Source: Peptococcaceae bacterium UBA4068 (GTDB lineage: Bacteria > Bacillota > Dehalobacteriia > UBA4068). Taken from it: a stretch of DNA of 64,000 nt. How positions within the stretch are numbered: position 1 is the stretch's first letter; each line of letters starts with the position of its first letter. The position numbers were made by a program, and so were the translations under genes. The stretch covers positions 1 to 64,000 of the forward strand of contig DFZA01000010.1 in assembly GCA_002382665.1 (NCBI GenBank), in the 5' to 3' direction. The notes under the pieces are model-generated. The model ran no database searches. It had not been told where the DNA came from and was given only the letters and a program-made list of their open reading frames with translations. Positions 43,922-52,877 of the stretch are shown piece by piece.

Positions 43922-46046
43922 CTATCACTGCACCTACTTCTTTTGCTACATCTTCGGGATATTCAATCCGTTGATGGTTAAATCCGCTTAAAACCATTAA
44001 AAAAGCATTGGCAATTATTCCAATATCCTTAAATGTTAAAGGACATTCCTGCAACTGGCCGTCATCGACTTTACTTTTGATTACCTCGCGTACCTTGGCC
44101 TCAATTTTATTTCTTTCGTCGCCTACCAATGACTGAACCGCCGCTTGAACAACATCAGCAAGCAATACCAGCGCTGCTTCTTTGGTCTGAGGTTTACGTC
44201 CCGGATATCTGAAATCATCTTGGCGAACACTGCTGGCATTCTCGGCGTTTTCCAAAGCCTTTTTATAAAAGAATGATAATACACTAGTTCCATGATGCTG
44301 CTCAACAATATCGATAATTTCCCATGGAAAATGGTTCTCTTTTAACAACTCAATACCATCTTTGACATGGGAAGTAAGTATCATAGCGCTCAGGGATACT
44401 TGCAGATTATCATGAGGATTATCAGGAGAACTTTGATTTTCAATAAAGAAATAGGGGCGTTTAAGTTTACCAATATCATGATAATACGATGCTACCCGTA
44501 CCAGCAGAGGATCAGCGCCAACTTCGTCGGCTGCCGATTCGGCAAGATTGCCGACAAGAATACTGTGATTATATGTTCCGGGCGCTTCTATCATCAACCG
44601 TTTCAGTAACGGTTGATTAGAATTGGATAATTCCAGTAATTTGACTACTGTGGTAACACCGGAAGCGCCTTCTAAATAAGGCAGCGTACCCATGACCAAT
44701 ATAGTCGAAAGAAAACCGTTGATAGCGCCAATGATCACTCCGGACAGTATTGCTTCTGAACTTTGGCTCCATAATAAACCCCATGATGCTATCAGTATTG
44801 CATTAGTAACCATAATATAGAAGCTGGAGCTGATAAACTGGCTACGTTGATTGAGATTATGGGTAGATAAAATACCGGCCAGGCTACCACCGATTGCTAC
44901 AATCGTAAAAGCTAAATCACCACCACAGATAATCCCCATGAATACACTAAGAATAATAGTACAAAAAATGGCAATTCCCCTACGTAGTAGTACTGCTAAC
45001 AAAATTGCCGCTGCCGGTACGGGCAATAAATAACCGATTTGTTTAGCAACTTCCGTATTATCGGATATATCAGGTAATGATAATAGCTTACACAACAGTA
45101 ATACCAGTAAAACAACAACCGTCATCAATATCCATGATGAACGGTTTTCATAATCGCGTTTTTGATAATAACGCATATACAAATGCAATAACCAAAAACA
45201 AATCGCAACAATCAAAAACAAACCGAAATATGGTAATATCTGCAGCGATTCTTTCTTCATGCCCAGCATTTCCAATGATTCTACCTGCTCGGGAGTAACT
45301 ATTGATCCCTTGCTGATAATCTTTTCACCAGACTGAACGGTAACCTGAACAGAAGAAACCTTATTCATAGCCTTTTCAACAGCGCCAGCAGTCGCTACTG
45401 CATCATAAACTTTGCTGGGTGGCCACTCTTTACCCTCGTTATAATAGAGTAAAAATTTAATGCAATTATCGCTGTAATTAAGATTTCCAATGGCAGCAGC
45501 CACTTGATCTTTAGCGGCCGGAATATCATCGCTGCTTAAGCCACCGTCATAAGCGGCGGCAACAATGGTTTTAAAACTCTCCTTAAGCTTCGCCAAATCT
45601 TGCTGATTGTATGATAAAATATAGCGCAGGACTTCATCGCTATAAGTACCGGGCAACGTTTCACGTAACACATAAAGCCGCGCTTCGTCACTTAATGTCT
45701 GATCGTCAACTGTTTGGGTAATAGCGGCAAAATCCTTATCAATATCAATCATTACTGCGCCCAAAACTGTTTTGTCAAATTTTAAAATCTGCCCGACTTC
45801 ATCAGCCGCTTTATTTTTAGCCGCCTCGGTCTGCAAAGTACTGATATAAGTAGTGGCCGTGCCGTCGTAATAAACATCGGAGGGGGCTATATCTCCGGCC
45901 TTCAGCGAAACCTGTAACGGTAATAAGTTAATCGATAAAATCAGCGTTGCCACAATAATACAAAAAGCGGTAACGCCTCGCTGCCACCAAATAATGCTAC
46001 CTCGATTAAGCAATTGTTTTATTTTTCTATGGGCTTTTTCAGTCAT
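43803..46046 (-). CDS. yqfF: 7TMR-HD family cyclic-di-AMP phosphodiesterase (PgpH/YqfF-like)
   Basis: 747 residues: N-terminal transmembrane helix, an extracytoplasmic 7TMR-HDED domain (about 50-270), seven transmembrane helices (about 285-480), and a cytoplasmic HD domain (NHSILVGNLAESAADE, ASYYHDIGKLKRPYFF). Related PgpH proteins hydrolyse c-di-AMP. The final 39 residues, rich in Asp, Gln, Asn and Gly (KYKDNQQPNNDGDQQGNQ), lie beyond the HD domain and are encoded entirely in the overlap with ybeY. GGGGAGGA precedes ATG 46044-46046. Confidence 0.94.
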   Translation of the reverse strand: MTEKAHRKIKQLLNRGSIIWWQRGVTAFCIIVATLILSINLLPLQVSLKAGDIAPSDVYYDGTATTYISTLQTEAAKNKAADEVGQILKFDKTVLGAVMIDIDKDFAAITQTVDDQTLSDEARLYVLRETLPGTYSDEVLRYILSYNQQDLAKLKESFKTIVAAAYDGGLSSDDIPAAKDQVAAAIGNLNYSDNCIKFLLYYNEGKEWPPSKVYDAVATAGAVEKAMNKVSSVQVTVQSGEKIISKGSIVTPEQVESLEMLGMKKESLQILPYFGLFLIVAICFWLLHLYMRYYQKRDYENRSSWILMTVVVLLVLLLCKLLSLPDISDNTEVAKQIGYLLPVPAAAILLAVLLRRGIAIFCTIILSVFMGIICGGDLAFTIVAIGGSLAGILSTHNLNQRSQFISSSFYIMVTNAILIASWGLLWSQSSEAILSGVIIGAINGFLSTILVMGTLPYLEGASGVTTVVKLLELSNSNQPLLKRLMIEAPGTYNHSILVGNLAESAADEVGADPLLVRVASYYHDIGKLKRPYFFIENQSSPDNPHDNLQVSLSAMILTSHVKDGIELLKENHFPWEIIDIVEQHHGTSVLSFFYKKALENAENASSVRQDDFRYPGRKPQTKEAALVLLADVVQAAVQSLVGDERNKIEAKVREVIKSKVDDGQLQECPLTFKDIGIIANAFLMVLSGFNHQRIEYPEDVAKEVGAVIDEDKYKDNQQPNNDGDQQGNQEPVAETGQADDQSGGAEN

Positions 46047-46064
46047 GATATTCCTCCCCGACCG

Positions 46065-47033
46065 TTAGACCCATTTGCGATCGTAAGCGTCGATTATTTT
46101 CTGCACCAACGGGTGACGTACCACATCAATACGAGTTAAATAACAAAATACTATCTCATTAATATCTTTCAAGCGCCGCTCCGCCTCAATTAAACCGCAG
46201 CTTTGTCCAGGCGGTAAATCTATTTGCGTGATATCTCCCGTAATTACCGCTTTTGATCCGGCGCCAAGTCTGGTTAAAAACATTTTCATTTGCTGTGGCG
46301 TGGTATTCTGCGCCTCATCAAGTATGATAAAAGCGTCGTCGAGAGTACGACCCCGCATATATGCCAGCGGCACCACTTCGATAGTGTTATGCTCCATATA
46401 TTTACGCGCCGCCTCAACACCGAGAATATCATCAAGAGCATCGTAAACAGGACGTAGATAAGGATTAACCTTGTCCTGTAAATCTCCAGGCAAAAAGCCG
46501 AGCTTCTCCCCGGCTTCCACTGCCGGTCGTGCCAATACTATCTTGGACACTCTGCGTTTTTTAAGCGCGCTAATCGCCCTAACTACCGCAAGGAATGTTT
46601 TGCCGGTACCGGCGGGACCGATAGAAAACACCAAATCATTATCTTCTATGGCTTGTAAATACTTATATTGACCGACTGTTTTTGCTTTGATTTGCTTACC
46701 GCGCGGAGTCACATAAATCGTTTCCGTTAACTTATCAGCAAGCGCCGTATCCATCTGTTCTTTGGATGCCAGCGCATAATTAACCGCCATAATTGAAATA
46801 TCAATACCTTTGGCGGCTTGTCTCTGTAACTGGGAAATTACATTATATGCATCAGCTACCTCCTCGGGATTGCCGCTGATCATCAACTGATCGCCCTGCA
46901 CCAATAAAGATGCAGAAAGATTTTGTTCTAGCAAACGTAAATGCTTGTCCTGATAGCCAAGCACATTTGCTGCTTCGGCTATGGAATCGAACTTAATGAT
47001 CGCTTCCGATGTTACGCCTAGTTTATCCGGCAA
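46065..47033 (-). CDS. phoH: PhoH-family ATPase
   Basis: 322 residues. An N-terminal KH-like part is followed by the PhoH P-loop domain with Walker A FSIGPAGTGKTFLAV and Walker B AFIILDEAQNTTPQQMKMFLTRLG. Its genetic neighbour YbeY and its fold suggest an RNA-related ATPase or helicase role. The start is TTG 47031-47033, 6 nt after GGGGAGGT; no ATG fits better. It lies between yqfD and yqfF, the conserved order. Confidence 0.95.
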   Translation of the reverse strand: MPDKLGVTSEAIIKFDSIAEAANVLGYQDKHLRLLEQNLSASLLVQGDQLMISGNPEEVADAYNVISQLQRQAAKGIDISIMAVNYALASKEQMDTALADKLTETIYVTPRGKQIKAKTVGQYKYLQAIEDNDLVFSIGPAGTGKTFLAVVRAISALKKRRVSKIVLARPAVEAGEKLGFLPGDLQDKVNPYLRPVYDALDDILGVEAARKYMEHNTIEVVPLAYMRGRTLDDAFIILDEAQNTTPQQMKMFLTRLGAGSKAVITGDITQIDLPPGQSCGLIEAERRLKDINEIVFCYLTRIDVVRHPLVQKIIDAYDRKWV

Positions 47034-47051
47034 ATACGGACCTCCCCTCGC

Positions 47052-48290
47052 TTATTCCGTGCTATTATTATCTTTATTGAGCAAAGATTGATATTGCTGC
47101 TGCGTTTGCTCGTCAACCTTAACGAAATCCCCGATATCCTCAATCGTCTCAATTGTAAACCGCGCCCGCTTGATACTGTCGCCGGCATCAATCTCTTTTA
47201 AATCGCTTGACACAATTTTGGTGCCATCCGCCAAAGCAATCCTGGCATTTTTTTCCGCCGCCTTCGCTGCCTGTTGCCATGCTTGCTCCGGTGTAAAACT
47301 AATAATATTTTGCTGTTGTTCTTGATAATAGGTAATAATTAATTCTACAGGCAGGCGGATATTCCTCCAAATGACCAGAGGCATGCTCTTTTGCTGCTGA
47401 TAGTAATACTGAAATTCAGGTGTATTATCTCCCCAAACATAAGCTTTTATTTGTTTTGGCCATGACAATTCCACCGTCATATATTGTTCCCCGGTATTTT
47501 TTACTACAGTATTTTCCAAGGCGCACTCGCCATAACCGCTATACCAAACATGAGCGCTGACAATAGCTGAAGCTGCCACTAGACCGCTTTGATTATATCC
47601 ACGCACTAAAACGGTACCAGCCGTTACTGTATCTCCGGCCTTTACGCATGCCGTACCTTTTCGCACCAGTATTTGTTCTATAACTCCGTCTTTGGCAGCC
47701 ACAATATCGCCGCAAGCAATTATTTTGTCTTCTTCACTAACATCAACACGTTTGACAACATTGATTATTACATTATTACCGATAATGGAGACTTCAACAA
47801 AGCTTAACTGCGGCAGCTCTCCGCTGATATGTTCCTGTGCCGCCTCCAAATCCATAGTAAATTTCAGCTTGCCTTCGACAACGCCCGCTTCGCGCGCCAA
47901 AGCGACAATCCGTGCTTTTTCCGACTGACTAAGACTATAAGGACTGGTAACAGTCAGAGACAAAACCAACGAAGAAGCTAGATAGAGAAAAACACAAAAT
48001 GCCACGGCTCCAATTAGCAACAATTTGCGGCGGCGGCAACGTTCCAGAATAAACGGCAACCCCTGACGGCGTTTAATAATAAAACGGCAATGACTGGCAC
48101 GAGCAATTGGCCGCAGTCGATAAATATCCGCTAAAATTATATCGGCAGCAATCCGCCGTTCATCATAGCGAACGATATTACTCAAACCTATCCCCTGCAT
48201 CAATGATAGATTTAAGAATTTTTCCGCATACTCGCCGCGTATCTCTATTCTTAAATTGCCGTTAACAAAACGCGTTAATATGCTGCTCAT
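47052..48290 (-). CDS. yqfD: Sporulation protein YqfD
   Basis: 412 residues. Basic N-terminal region, one transmembrane helix (LLLIGAVAFCVFLYLASSLVLSL, about 88-110), then an extracytoplasmic domain with LPQLSFVEVSIIGNNVIINVVKRV and AAKDGVIEQILVRKGTACVKAGDTV. YqfD is a sigma-E-dependent engulfment-stage sporulation protein. ATG 48288-48290 is chosen because GGGGAGG lies 7 nt upstream, and it overlaps the yqfC stop as ATGA. Confidence 0.92.
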   Translation of the reverse strand: MSSILTRFVNGNLRIEIRGEYAEKFLNLSLMQGIGLSNIVRYDERRIAADIILADIYRLRPIARASHCRFIIKRRQGLPFILERCRRRKLLLIGAVAFCVFLYLASSLVLSLTVTSPYSLSQSEKARIVALAREAGVVEGKLKFTMDLEAAQEHISGELPQLSFVEVSIIGNNVIINVVKRVDVSEEDKIIACGDIVAAKDGVIEQILVRKGTACVKAGDTVTAGTVLVRGYNQSGLVAASAIVSAHVWYSGYGECALENTVVKNTGEQYMTVELSWPKQIKAYVWGDNTPEFQYYYQQQKSMPLVIWRNIRLPVELIITYYQEQQQNIISFTPEQAWQQAAKAAEKNARIALADGTKIVSSDLKEIDAGDSIKRARFTIETIEDIGDFVKVDEQTQQQYQSLLNKDNNSTE

Positions 48291-48568
48291 CGGCCATCCT
48301 CCCCAACAAAACATATTGCAATGATTTCTCCGGAAATTGCCAGTTCCTCACTTTGCAGTGAAGAAATAGTCAATCCTTCACCAAGAACTTCAACAAAACC
48401 GCTGTTAATTCGGAATACAATTTTACTCCTACCATATTCGATAATACCCTTATGGTTTTCAGCCAGCATATTATTTTGGCCGGTCAAGATAATCCGCACT
48501 TGGTCCAAGGCAACTTCGGACGGTAATTGCAAAGCGCCGGCGATACTTTTTCGCACATTGTTTTTCAA
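48287..48568 (-). CDS. yqfC: Sporulation protein YqfC
   Basis: 93 residues of the YabP/YqfC family (PSEVALDQVRIILTGQNNMLAENHKGIIEYGRSKIVFRINSG), small beta-rich proteins of endospore formers that pair with YqfD. The start is TTG 48566-48568, with GGAGGTGA 6 nt upstream. It is first in a long run to recO. A sigma-E type promoter was not clearly seen in the 50 nt upstream. Confidence 0.92.
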   Translation of the reverse strand: MKNNVRKSIAGALQLPSEVALDQVRIILTGQNNMLAENHKGIIEYGRSKIVFRINSGFVEVLGEGLTISSLQSEELAISGEIIAICFVGEDGR

Positions 48569-48620
48569 ACCGCCTCACCTCCGCTATAATTTATTTTGCG
48601 ACAGAGCTTATTATGACGCG

Positions 48621-48656
48621 AACAACAAAAAGCCCCGCCAGAACTTGAGCGGGACT
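48621..48656 (-). terminator. Rho-independent terminator after the aminopeptidase gene
   Basis: On the minus strand, AGTCCCGC pairs with GCGGGGCT (one G-U) and is followed by TTTTTGTTGTT. It separates the nfeD-floA unit from yqfC. Confidence 0.88.
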
Positions 48657-48673
48657 AGATGTATTAATTTAAA

Positions 48674-49756
48674 TTAGAGGCAGATGAGTTCTTGCGAGGA
48701 ATCAAGCAAACGTTGGCAACCTACTGCGGTTAGTAGATAATCGTTCTCTATCCTTATTCCTCCCCAACCGGGAATATATATGCCCGGTTCTATGGTCGCT
48801 ACCATATCTTCTTCTAAAATTTGTTGTGATATGCGATTAAGCAGCGGCAATTCATGAACGTCAAGCCCGATGCCATGACCTAATCCGTGACCGAAATTTT
48901 CACCAAAACCGACCTCAGTTATATAATCACGCGCCAGAGCGTCAATTTGGCAGGCCTTTATGCCGGAACGCAATGCAGATGCAGCCAATCTGTGCGCTTC
49001 TAAAACTATATCATATATCTGCCGTTGTTTTGCTGTAGGCTGCCCTAATATTAGAGTACGAGTCGTATCCGCCCGATAGCCATCATAAGCACAGCCAAAA
49101 TCAAGAGTGATTAGATCTCCCTTTTGCACCGGCTTATCGGCTTGCGGTTGGGCATGCGGCAATGCACCGTTAATACCGGACGCAACTATGATTGGAAAAC
49201 TGCTTTCACAGCCTTGATCGGCTATTAAATAGGCAAGCTCTTTAGCAATATCTTTTTCGCTTATTCCCGGTTTGATCTTTTCAGCAATTGCCGCAAAGAC
49301 CAGATCGGTAGCTTTAGCCGCTTGTTGCAGTAAAACAATTTCCTGTTCGTCTTTCTTAGCCCGTACCTGCATAATCAGATTACCAAGTGGTTGCCATTGC
49401 AGATCTTCGACTTCTGTCTGCAACTTGTTAAAATCCGCAACACTCCATTGCTCATCCTCAAAGCCCAGATGCTTGATAGCGTATTTTTCAGACAATTGTC
49501 GCAGCATTTGTGATAAAGACAATTGCGAGCCGCCACAGCAAATTACCGTATATCCGGGCGCTTCACGTTTTGCCTGTTCGGTATAACGTGAATCAGTTAA
49601 TAGTAGTCGCAACTGTTGTCTGTCAACCAACAAACATGATTCACTGCCGCGATATCCGCTTAAATAGCGAACATTGCTATCGTTATTGACTAACAATGCC
49701 TGCAGCTGGTCGTCATGCAAATGCTGCCATAATCGTGATAATCTTTGTTCAATCAT
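48674..49756 (-). CDS. Xaa-Pro aminopeptidase (M24B, proline dipeptidase-like)
   Basis: 360 residues. N-terminal creatinase domain (LLVNNDSNVRYLSGYRGSESCLLV), then a pita-bread M24 domain with the dinuclear metal ligands in DLITLDFGCAYDGYRADTTRT, GHGLGHGIGLDVHELP and ATIEPGIYIPGWGGIRIENDYL. It cleaves X-Pro peptide bonds in the cytoplasm. ATG 49754-49756 begins 1 nt after the stop of the upstream gene; the longer frame would extend far into that gene. In many Clostridia this gene precedes efp, which is absent here. Confidence 0.93.
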   Translation of the reverse strand: MIEQRLSRLWQHLHDDQLQALLVNNDSNVRYLSGYRGSESCLLVDRQQLRLLLTDSRYTEQAKREAPGYTVICCGGSQLSLSQMLRQLSEKYAIKHLGFEDEQWSVADFNKLQTEVEDLQWQPLGNLIMQVRAKKDEQEIVLLQQAAKATDLVFAAIAEKIKPGISEKDIAKELAYLIADQGCESSFPIIVASGINGALPHAQPQADKPVQKGDLITLDFGCAYDGYRADTTRTLILGQPTAKQRQIYDIVLEAHRLAASALRSGIKACQIDALARDYITEVGFGENFGHGLGHGIGLDVHELPLLNRISQQILEEDMVATIEPGIYIPGWGGIRIENDYLLTAVGCQRLLDSSQELICL

Positions 49757-49757
49757 A

Positions 49758-50267
49758 CTATACCCGTATCCTGTGGTGGCGGCAACGCGGCTCACCTAAG
49801 ACCTCAGCCATAATAATTCCTTGTACCAACGCATCTCTATCCGCAAATAAAGGGGTTGTAATATTTTGCTGCCGTCGTTCCATACTCGGTGATTTTGTTT
49901 GCTCAACAACCGGCTGCGTTGCCAGCCGTTCTTTAATAAATGGTTGCGGTCGTTCCGGCTCTTTTCTCGTTATCGTAATCGGCGGTCTGGTTGTTGCCGG
50001 CTGTGACATGCGGCGGGGTGGCGATTGGTGGGATACCGGCGAACCAAACAGCTCGCCAAACAACTCCCTGATGTCGGGAATTTGCTCCTCCTGCCTGTAG
50101 TCCTGCATCTGGTCTTCCGTTGGGTTTGTTTGTTGCTGTTGTCTGGAATCGTATTCTTGCCGCCGACGGCGTTGTTCTGCTATAGCCTCTTTTTGCTTTT
50201 TTTTGGAAGCATTGCCGATCACTGAGCTAATAATCATGATCACAAGAAATATTAATAAACCTTCCAT
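49758..50267 (-). CDS. Unknown membrane-anchored low-complexity protein
   Basis: 169 residues: an N-terminal transmembrane helix (LLIFLVIMIISSVIG), a Lys/Arg/Gln-rich stretch (ASKKKQKEAIAEQRRRRQEYDSRQQQQ), an acidic segment (QEEQIPDIRELFGELFG), a Pro/Arg-rich linker, and a C-terminal helix candidate (LFADRDALVQGIIMAEVLGEPRCRHH). I do not recognise a family. CAGGAG precedes the ATG. Its place between floA and the aminopeptidase, and the single-pass anchor, suggest it may sit in FloA-organised membrane regions; this is inference only. Confidence 0.65.
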   Translation of the reverse strand: MEGLLIFLVIMIISSVIGNASKKKQKEAIAEQRRRRQEYDSRQQQQTNPTEDQMQDYRQEEQIPDIRELFGELFGSPVSHQSPPRRMSQPATTRPPITITRKEPERPQPFIKERLATQPVVEQTKSPSMERRQQNITTPLFADRDALVQGIIMAEVLGEPRCRHHRIRV

Positions 50268-50296
50268 AGCATCACTCCTGACTTGCCTAAGCTATA

Positions 50297-51280
50297 TTAT
50301 TTGTCTTTTTTACCGTCAGTTTGATTTTTGACACCGGCAATGTTTTCCCGCATCTTGGTATCAGAAACAATATTCATCATGTTATAATAATCCATTACGC
50401 CCAGATTACCGCTACGGAAGGCCTCGGCCATGGCCCGTGGCACTTCGGCTTCCGCCTCAACGACTTTAGCGCGCATTTCTTGTACGGATGCGACCATTTC
50501 CTGTTCACGTGCTACCGCCATGGCGCGTCTTTCTTCGGCCTTCGCCTGCGCAATTCTTTTATCTGCTTCAGCCTGATCGGTCTGTAGCGCGGCGCCGATA
50601 TTCCGGCCAACGTCAACATCGGCAATATCGATGGAAAGGATCTCAAAAGCTGTACCGGAATCAAGCCCTTTACCTAAAACTGTTTTAGAGATTTTATCGG
50701 GGTTTTCCAATACTTCTTTATGGGTAGCACTTGAACCTACTGTAGTAACTATACCTTCACCGACACGGGCGATGATTGTTTCTTCGCCGGCTCCGCCGAC
50801 CAAACGGTCAATGTTGGCGCGTACTGTAACCTTTGCTTTGGCTTTCAATTCGATACCATTGATCGCCATCGCAGATATAATCGGCGTTTCGATAACTTTT
50901 GGATTAACGCTCATCTGCACCGCTTCCAAAACGTTGCGGCCCGCCAAATCAATGGCGGCAGCCCGTTCAAACGAAAGAGGGATATTAGCCCGCTCGGCGG
51001 CTATTAAAGCATTTACTACCCTGTCTACGTTACCTCCGGCTAAATAATGCGCTTCCAATTTTACCACAGGTACTGCTAAACCGGCCTTCTCTGATTTAAT
51101 TAACGGGTTAACAATTTTCGCCGGAGATACTCTGCGTAAACGCATACCAATCAAATCGATAATACCAACTTTCGCTCCCGCAGCCAAAGCGGAAATCCAT
51201 AACCCAATCGGAACAAGACTTAAGATAATGATAATTACGATAATCAAAACAAATAATAGAATATAACCCTGTATTAACAT
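50297..51280 (-). CDS. floA: Flotillin-like protein FloA
   Basis: 327 residues. Hydrophobic N-terminal hairpin (ILLFVLIIVIIIILSLVPIGLWISALAAG), then the SPFH domain with VRANIDRLVGGAGEETIIARVGEGIVTTVGSS. The C-terminal helical flotillin part contains repeated Ala/Glu (AKAEERRAMAVAREQEMVASVQEMRAKVVEAEAEVPRA). Organises functional membrane microdomains. CGGAGGG precedes the ATG. It is directly downstream of an nfeD-type gene, the standard pairing. Confidence 0.96.
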   Translation of the reverse strand: MLIQGYILLFVLIIVIIIILSLVPIGLWISALAAGAKVGIIDLIGMRLRRVSPAKIVNPLIKSEKAGLAVPVVKLEAHYLAGGNVDRVVNALIAAERANIPLSFERAAAIDLAGRNVLEAVQMSVNPKVIETPIISAMAINGIELKAKAKVTVRANIDRLVGGAGEETIIARVGEGIVTTVGSSATHKEVLENPDKISKTVLGKGLDSGTAFEILSIDIADVDVGRNIGAALQTDQAEADKRIAQAKAEERRAMAVAREQEMVASVQEMRAKVVEAEAEVPRAMAEAFRSGNLGVMDYYNMMNIVSDTKMRENIAGVKNQTDGKKDK

Positions 51281-51295
51281 ATTTTTCCCTCCGTT

Positions 51296-52033
51296 TTATA
51301 TTTCTCTTACAACCACCCGTGAACCTTCAATGAGAATCACCTCAACTACTGAACCGGCATCAATAAATTCACCTGATGTAACGACATCAATGCGTTTGCC
51401 TTCTATTTCAATTACACCGGCCGGACGCAGTTGGGAAATTGCCTTACCACGTGCGCCCAGATAAATCGCCAATGAGACATCGGGAGCAACATATCCGTCT
51501 TTATTCTCCTGCTTTTGCGCAAGAATTAATCGTCCCCAAATCTTACGTGTTTTATTATTCTTTAAAAGAAAAATAAAGATCAGTACTAAAATCACCAAAG
51601 CTATCAATATGGAAATAAGCGCATATTCTAAACTCGGCGAAGCTGAGGCGATACCTAAAAACAACAATATTATTCCTGATATACCAGCCACGCCAAAACC
51701 TGGTATAACAAATATCTCCACAACCAACAATATCAGTCCGGTAATAAAAAGCAAGATCGTCCCTAAACCTATATTGACCGTCTTATTCTCGAAATTACCG
51801 CCGTTGATCTGCGGTTCGCTAAAGCTGATCAATGAGGAAGTATGCAATACCAACTGATCGCCAGCCAATACATCAGTATAAGGCTGTTCGACAAACTGCC
51901 GGTTAGCTTGATCATAATTGCCATTTATAGTTATTGCATTAGCGGCAACACCGAAAGCCAGCACCGGATTGATCATTAATATCATCATTGCAATTATTAT
52001 TGAACATAATAATTGTATCATCCGTTTATCCAT
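51296..52033 (-). CDS. NfeD-like membrane protein (short form)
   Basis: 245 residues: signal peptide or first helix (LLCSIIIAMMILMINPVLAF), a short external part, three transmembrane helices (VNIGLGTILLFITGLILLVVEIFVIPGFGVAGISGIILLFLGIA and YALISILIALVILVLIFIFLL), and a C-terminal OB-like NfeD domain (GARGKAISQLRPAGVIEIEGKRIDVVTSGEFIDAGSVVEVILIEGSRVVVREI). The ClpP-like serine protease domain of long NfeD proteins is absent. It partners FloA. AAAGGAGGTG precedes the ATG. Confidence 0.93.
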   Translation of the reverse strand: MDKRMIQLLCSIIIAMMILMINPVLAFGVAANAITINGNYDQANRQFVEQPYTDVLAGDQLVLHTSSLISFSEPQINGGNFENKTVNIGLGTILLFITGLILLVVEIFVIPGFGVAGISGIILLFLGIASASPSLEYALISILIALVILVLIFIFLLKNNKTRKIWGRLILAQKQENKDGYVAPDVSLAIYLGARGKAISQLRPAGVIEIEGKRIDVVTSGEFIDAGSVVEVILIEGSRVVVREI

Positions 52034-52050
52034 TTGGCACCTCCTTTGAT

Positions 52051-52063
52051 AGTATTATAACAT
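52051..52063 (-). promoter_or_regulatory. Possible extended -10 promoter of nfeD-floA
   Basis: On the minus strand, TGTTATAAT (-10 at 52054-52059) fits an extended -10. No good -35 is seen. Confidence 0.45.
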
Positions 52064-52107
52064 TTTTACATAAAATTAAAAATACTATTTGTCTGTTTCT
52101 CTAATAT

Positions 52108-52139
52108 TATAATAAAAGAGCCGACTTTTGCCGACTCTT
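52108..52139 (-). terminator. Rho-independent terminator after rpsU
   Basis: On the minus strand, AAGAGTCGGC pairs with GTCGGCTCTT (two G-U) around AAAA and is followed by TTATTATAAT. Confidence 0.88.
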
Positions 52140-52165
52140 GAATTTTAATTATTAATTGTTAATTA

Positions 52166-52348
52166 TTAATTCCATTTACGCTTTCTTGCAGCCTCAGCTT
52201 TCTTTTTTCTCTTTACGCTGGGCTTTTCATAATGTTCATGCTTGCGAATTTCTGCCATTACACCTGATTTTTGGCATGTCCGTTTAAAGCGCCTTAAAGC
52301 ACTGTCCAATGATTCATTCTTACCAACTTTTACTTCACTCACTACCAT
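52166..52348 (-). CDS. rpsU: 30S ribosomal protein S21
   Basis: 60 residues, MVVSEVKVGKNESLDSALRRFKRTCQKSGVMAEIRKHEHYEKPSVKRKKK, complete S21. The start ATG 52346-52348 directly follows a GGAGGGAGGG run, so part of that purine tract must serve as ribosome binding site; the in-frame GTG two codons later is a possible alternative. Transcribed from its own consensus promoter through a hairpin leader. Confidence 0.96.
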   Translation of the reverse strand: MVVSEVKVGKNESLDSALRRFKRTCQKSGVMAEIRKHEHYEKPSVKRKKKAEAARKRKWN

Positions 52349-52420
52349 CCCTCCCTCCATATGGCCTGTTCCTATTAATGGAGTGATTCTGTCTGCAATT
52401 AAGCTCCTATATATAGCCAT

Positions 52421-52448
52421 ATCACACGCAAAAATGCGAATATGTGAT
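52421..52448 (-). promoter_or_regulatory. Hairpin at the 5' end of the rpsU transcript
   Basis: ATCACA and CGCA pair with TGTGAT and TGCG around TTTT, with a 4-nt bulge (52421-52448). It starts within a few bases of the predicted transcript start. It may stabilise the message or serve in autoregulation by S21. Confidence 0.5.
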
Positions 52449-52449
52449 G

Positions 52450-52478
52450 ATTATATAACAAAATTTTTGCTCAGTCAA
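52450..52478 (-). promoter_or_regulatory. Promoter of rpsU
   Basis: On the minus strand, TTGACT (52473-52478) and TATAAT (52450-52455) are 17 nt apart, immediately after the stop codon of the HIT gene. Confidence 0.85.
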
Positions 52479-52826
52479 CTATTCTTCTGTAAAAGCACCT
52501 AAAAAATGACCGCCAATCAAATGATAATGGATATGGGGCACTTCCTGACCGCTATCCCCTCGGCAGTTAGTAAGCAATCGATAGCCGCTTTGATCAATAT
52601 TGAATTGCTCCGCCAGCTTTTGGGCGACAAAATTTATTTTACCGAGCAAAGCAATATCGGCCTCGGTAGTCTCCGCCAGAGAGGCGATATGTTTTTTTGG
52701 CAGCAACAATAGATGAACCGGCGCCCGCGGGTGGATATCCTTAAAAGCTACGATATCTTCATCTTCATATACAAAGTCGCAGGATATCTCGCTGTTTGCT
52801 ATTTTACAAAAAAGACAATCCTCCAT
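52479..52826 (-). CDS. HIT-family nucleotide hydrolase (HinT-like)
   Basis: 115 residues. Histidine-triad motif HIHYHLIGG (HxHxH) near residues 97-105, and the N-terminal CLFCKIANSEI zinc-type pair typical of HinT. HinT proteins hydrolyse nucleoside phosphoramidates such as AMP-NH2 and aminoacyl-AMP. AGGAGAG precedes the ATG. It lies between mtaB and rpsU, a common order. Confidence 0.95.
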   Translation of the reverse strand: MEDCLFCKIANSEISCDFVYEDEDIVAFKDIHPRAPVHLLLLPKKHIASLAETTEADIALLGKINFVAQKLAEQFNIDQSGYRLLTNCRGDSGQEVPHIHYHLIGGHFLGAFTEE

Positions 52827-52877
52827 AGTTTTTCTCTCCTAAAATAAACTATAGCCTATTCACATAATGCATAACTA

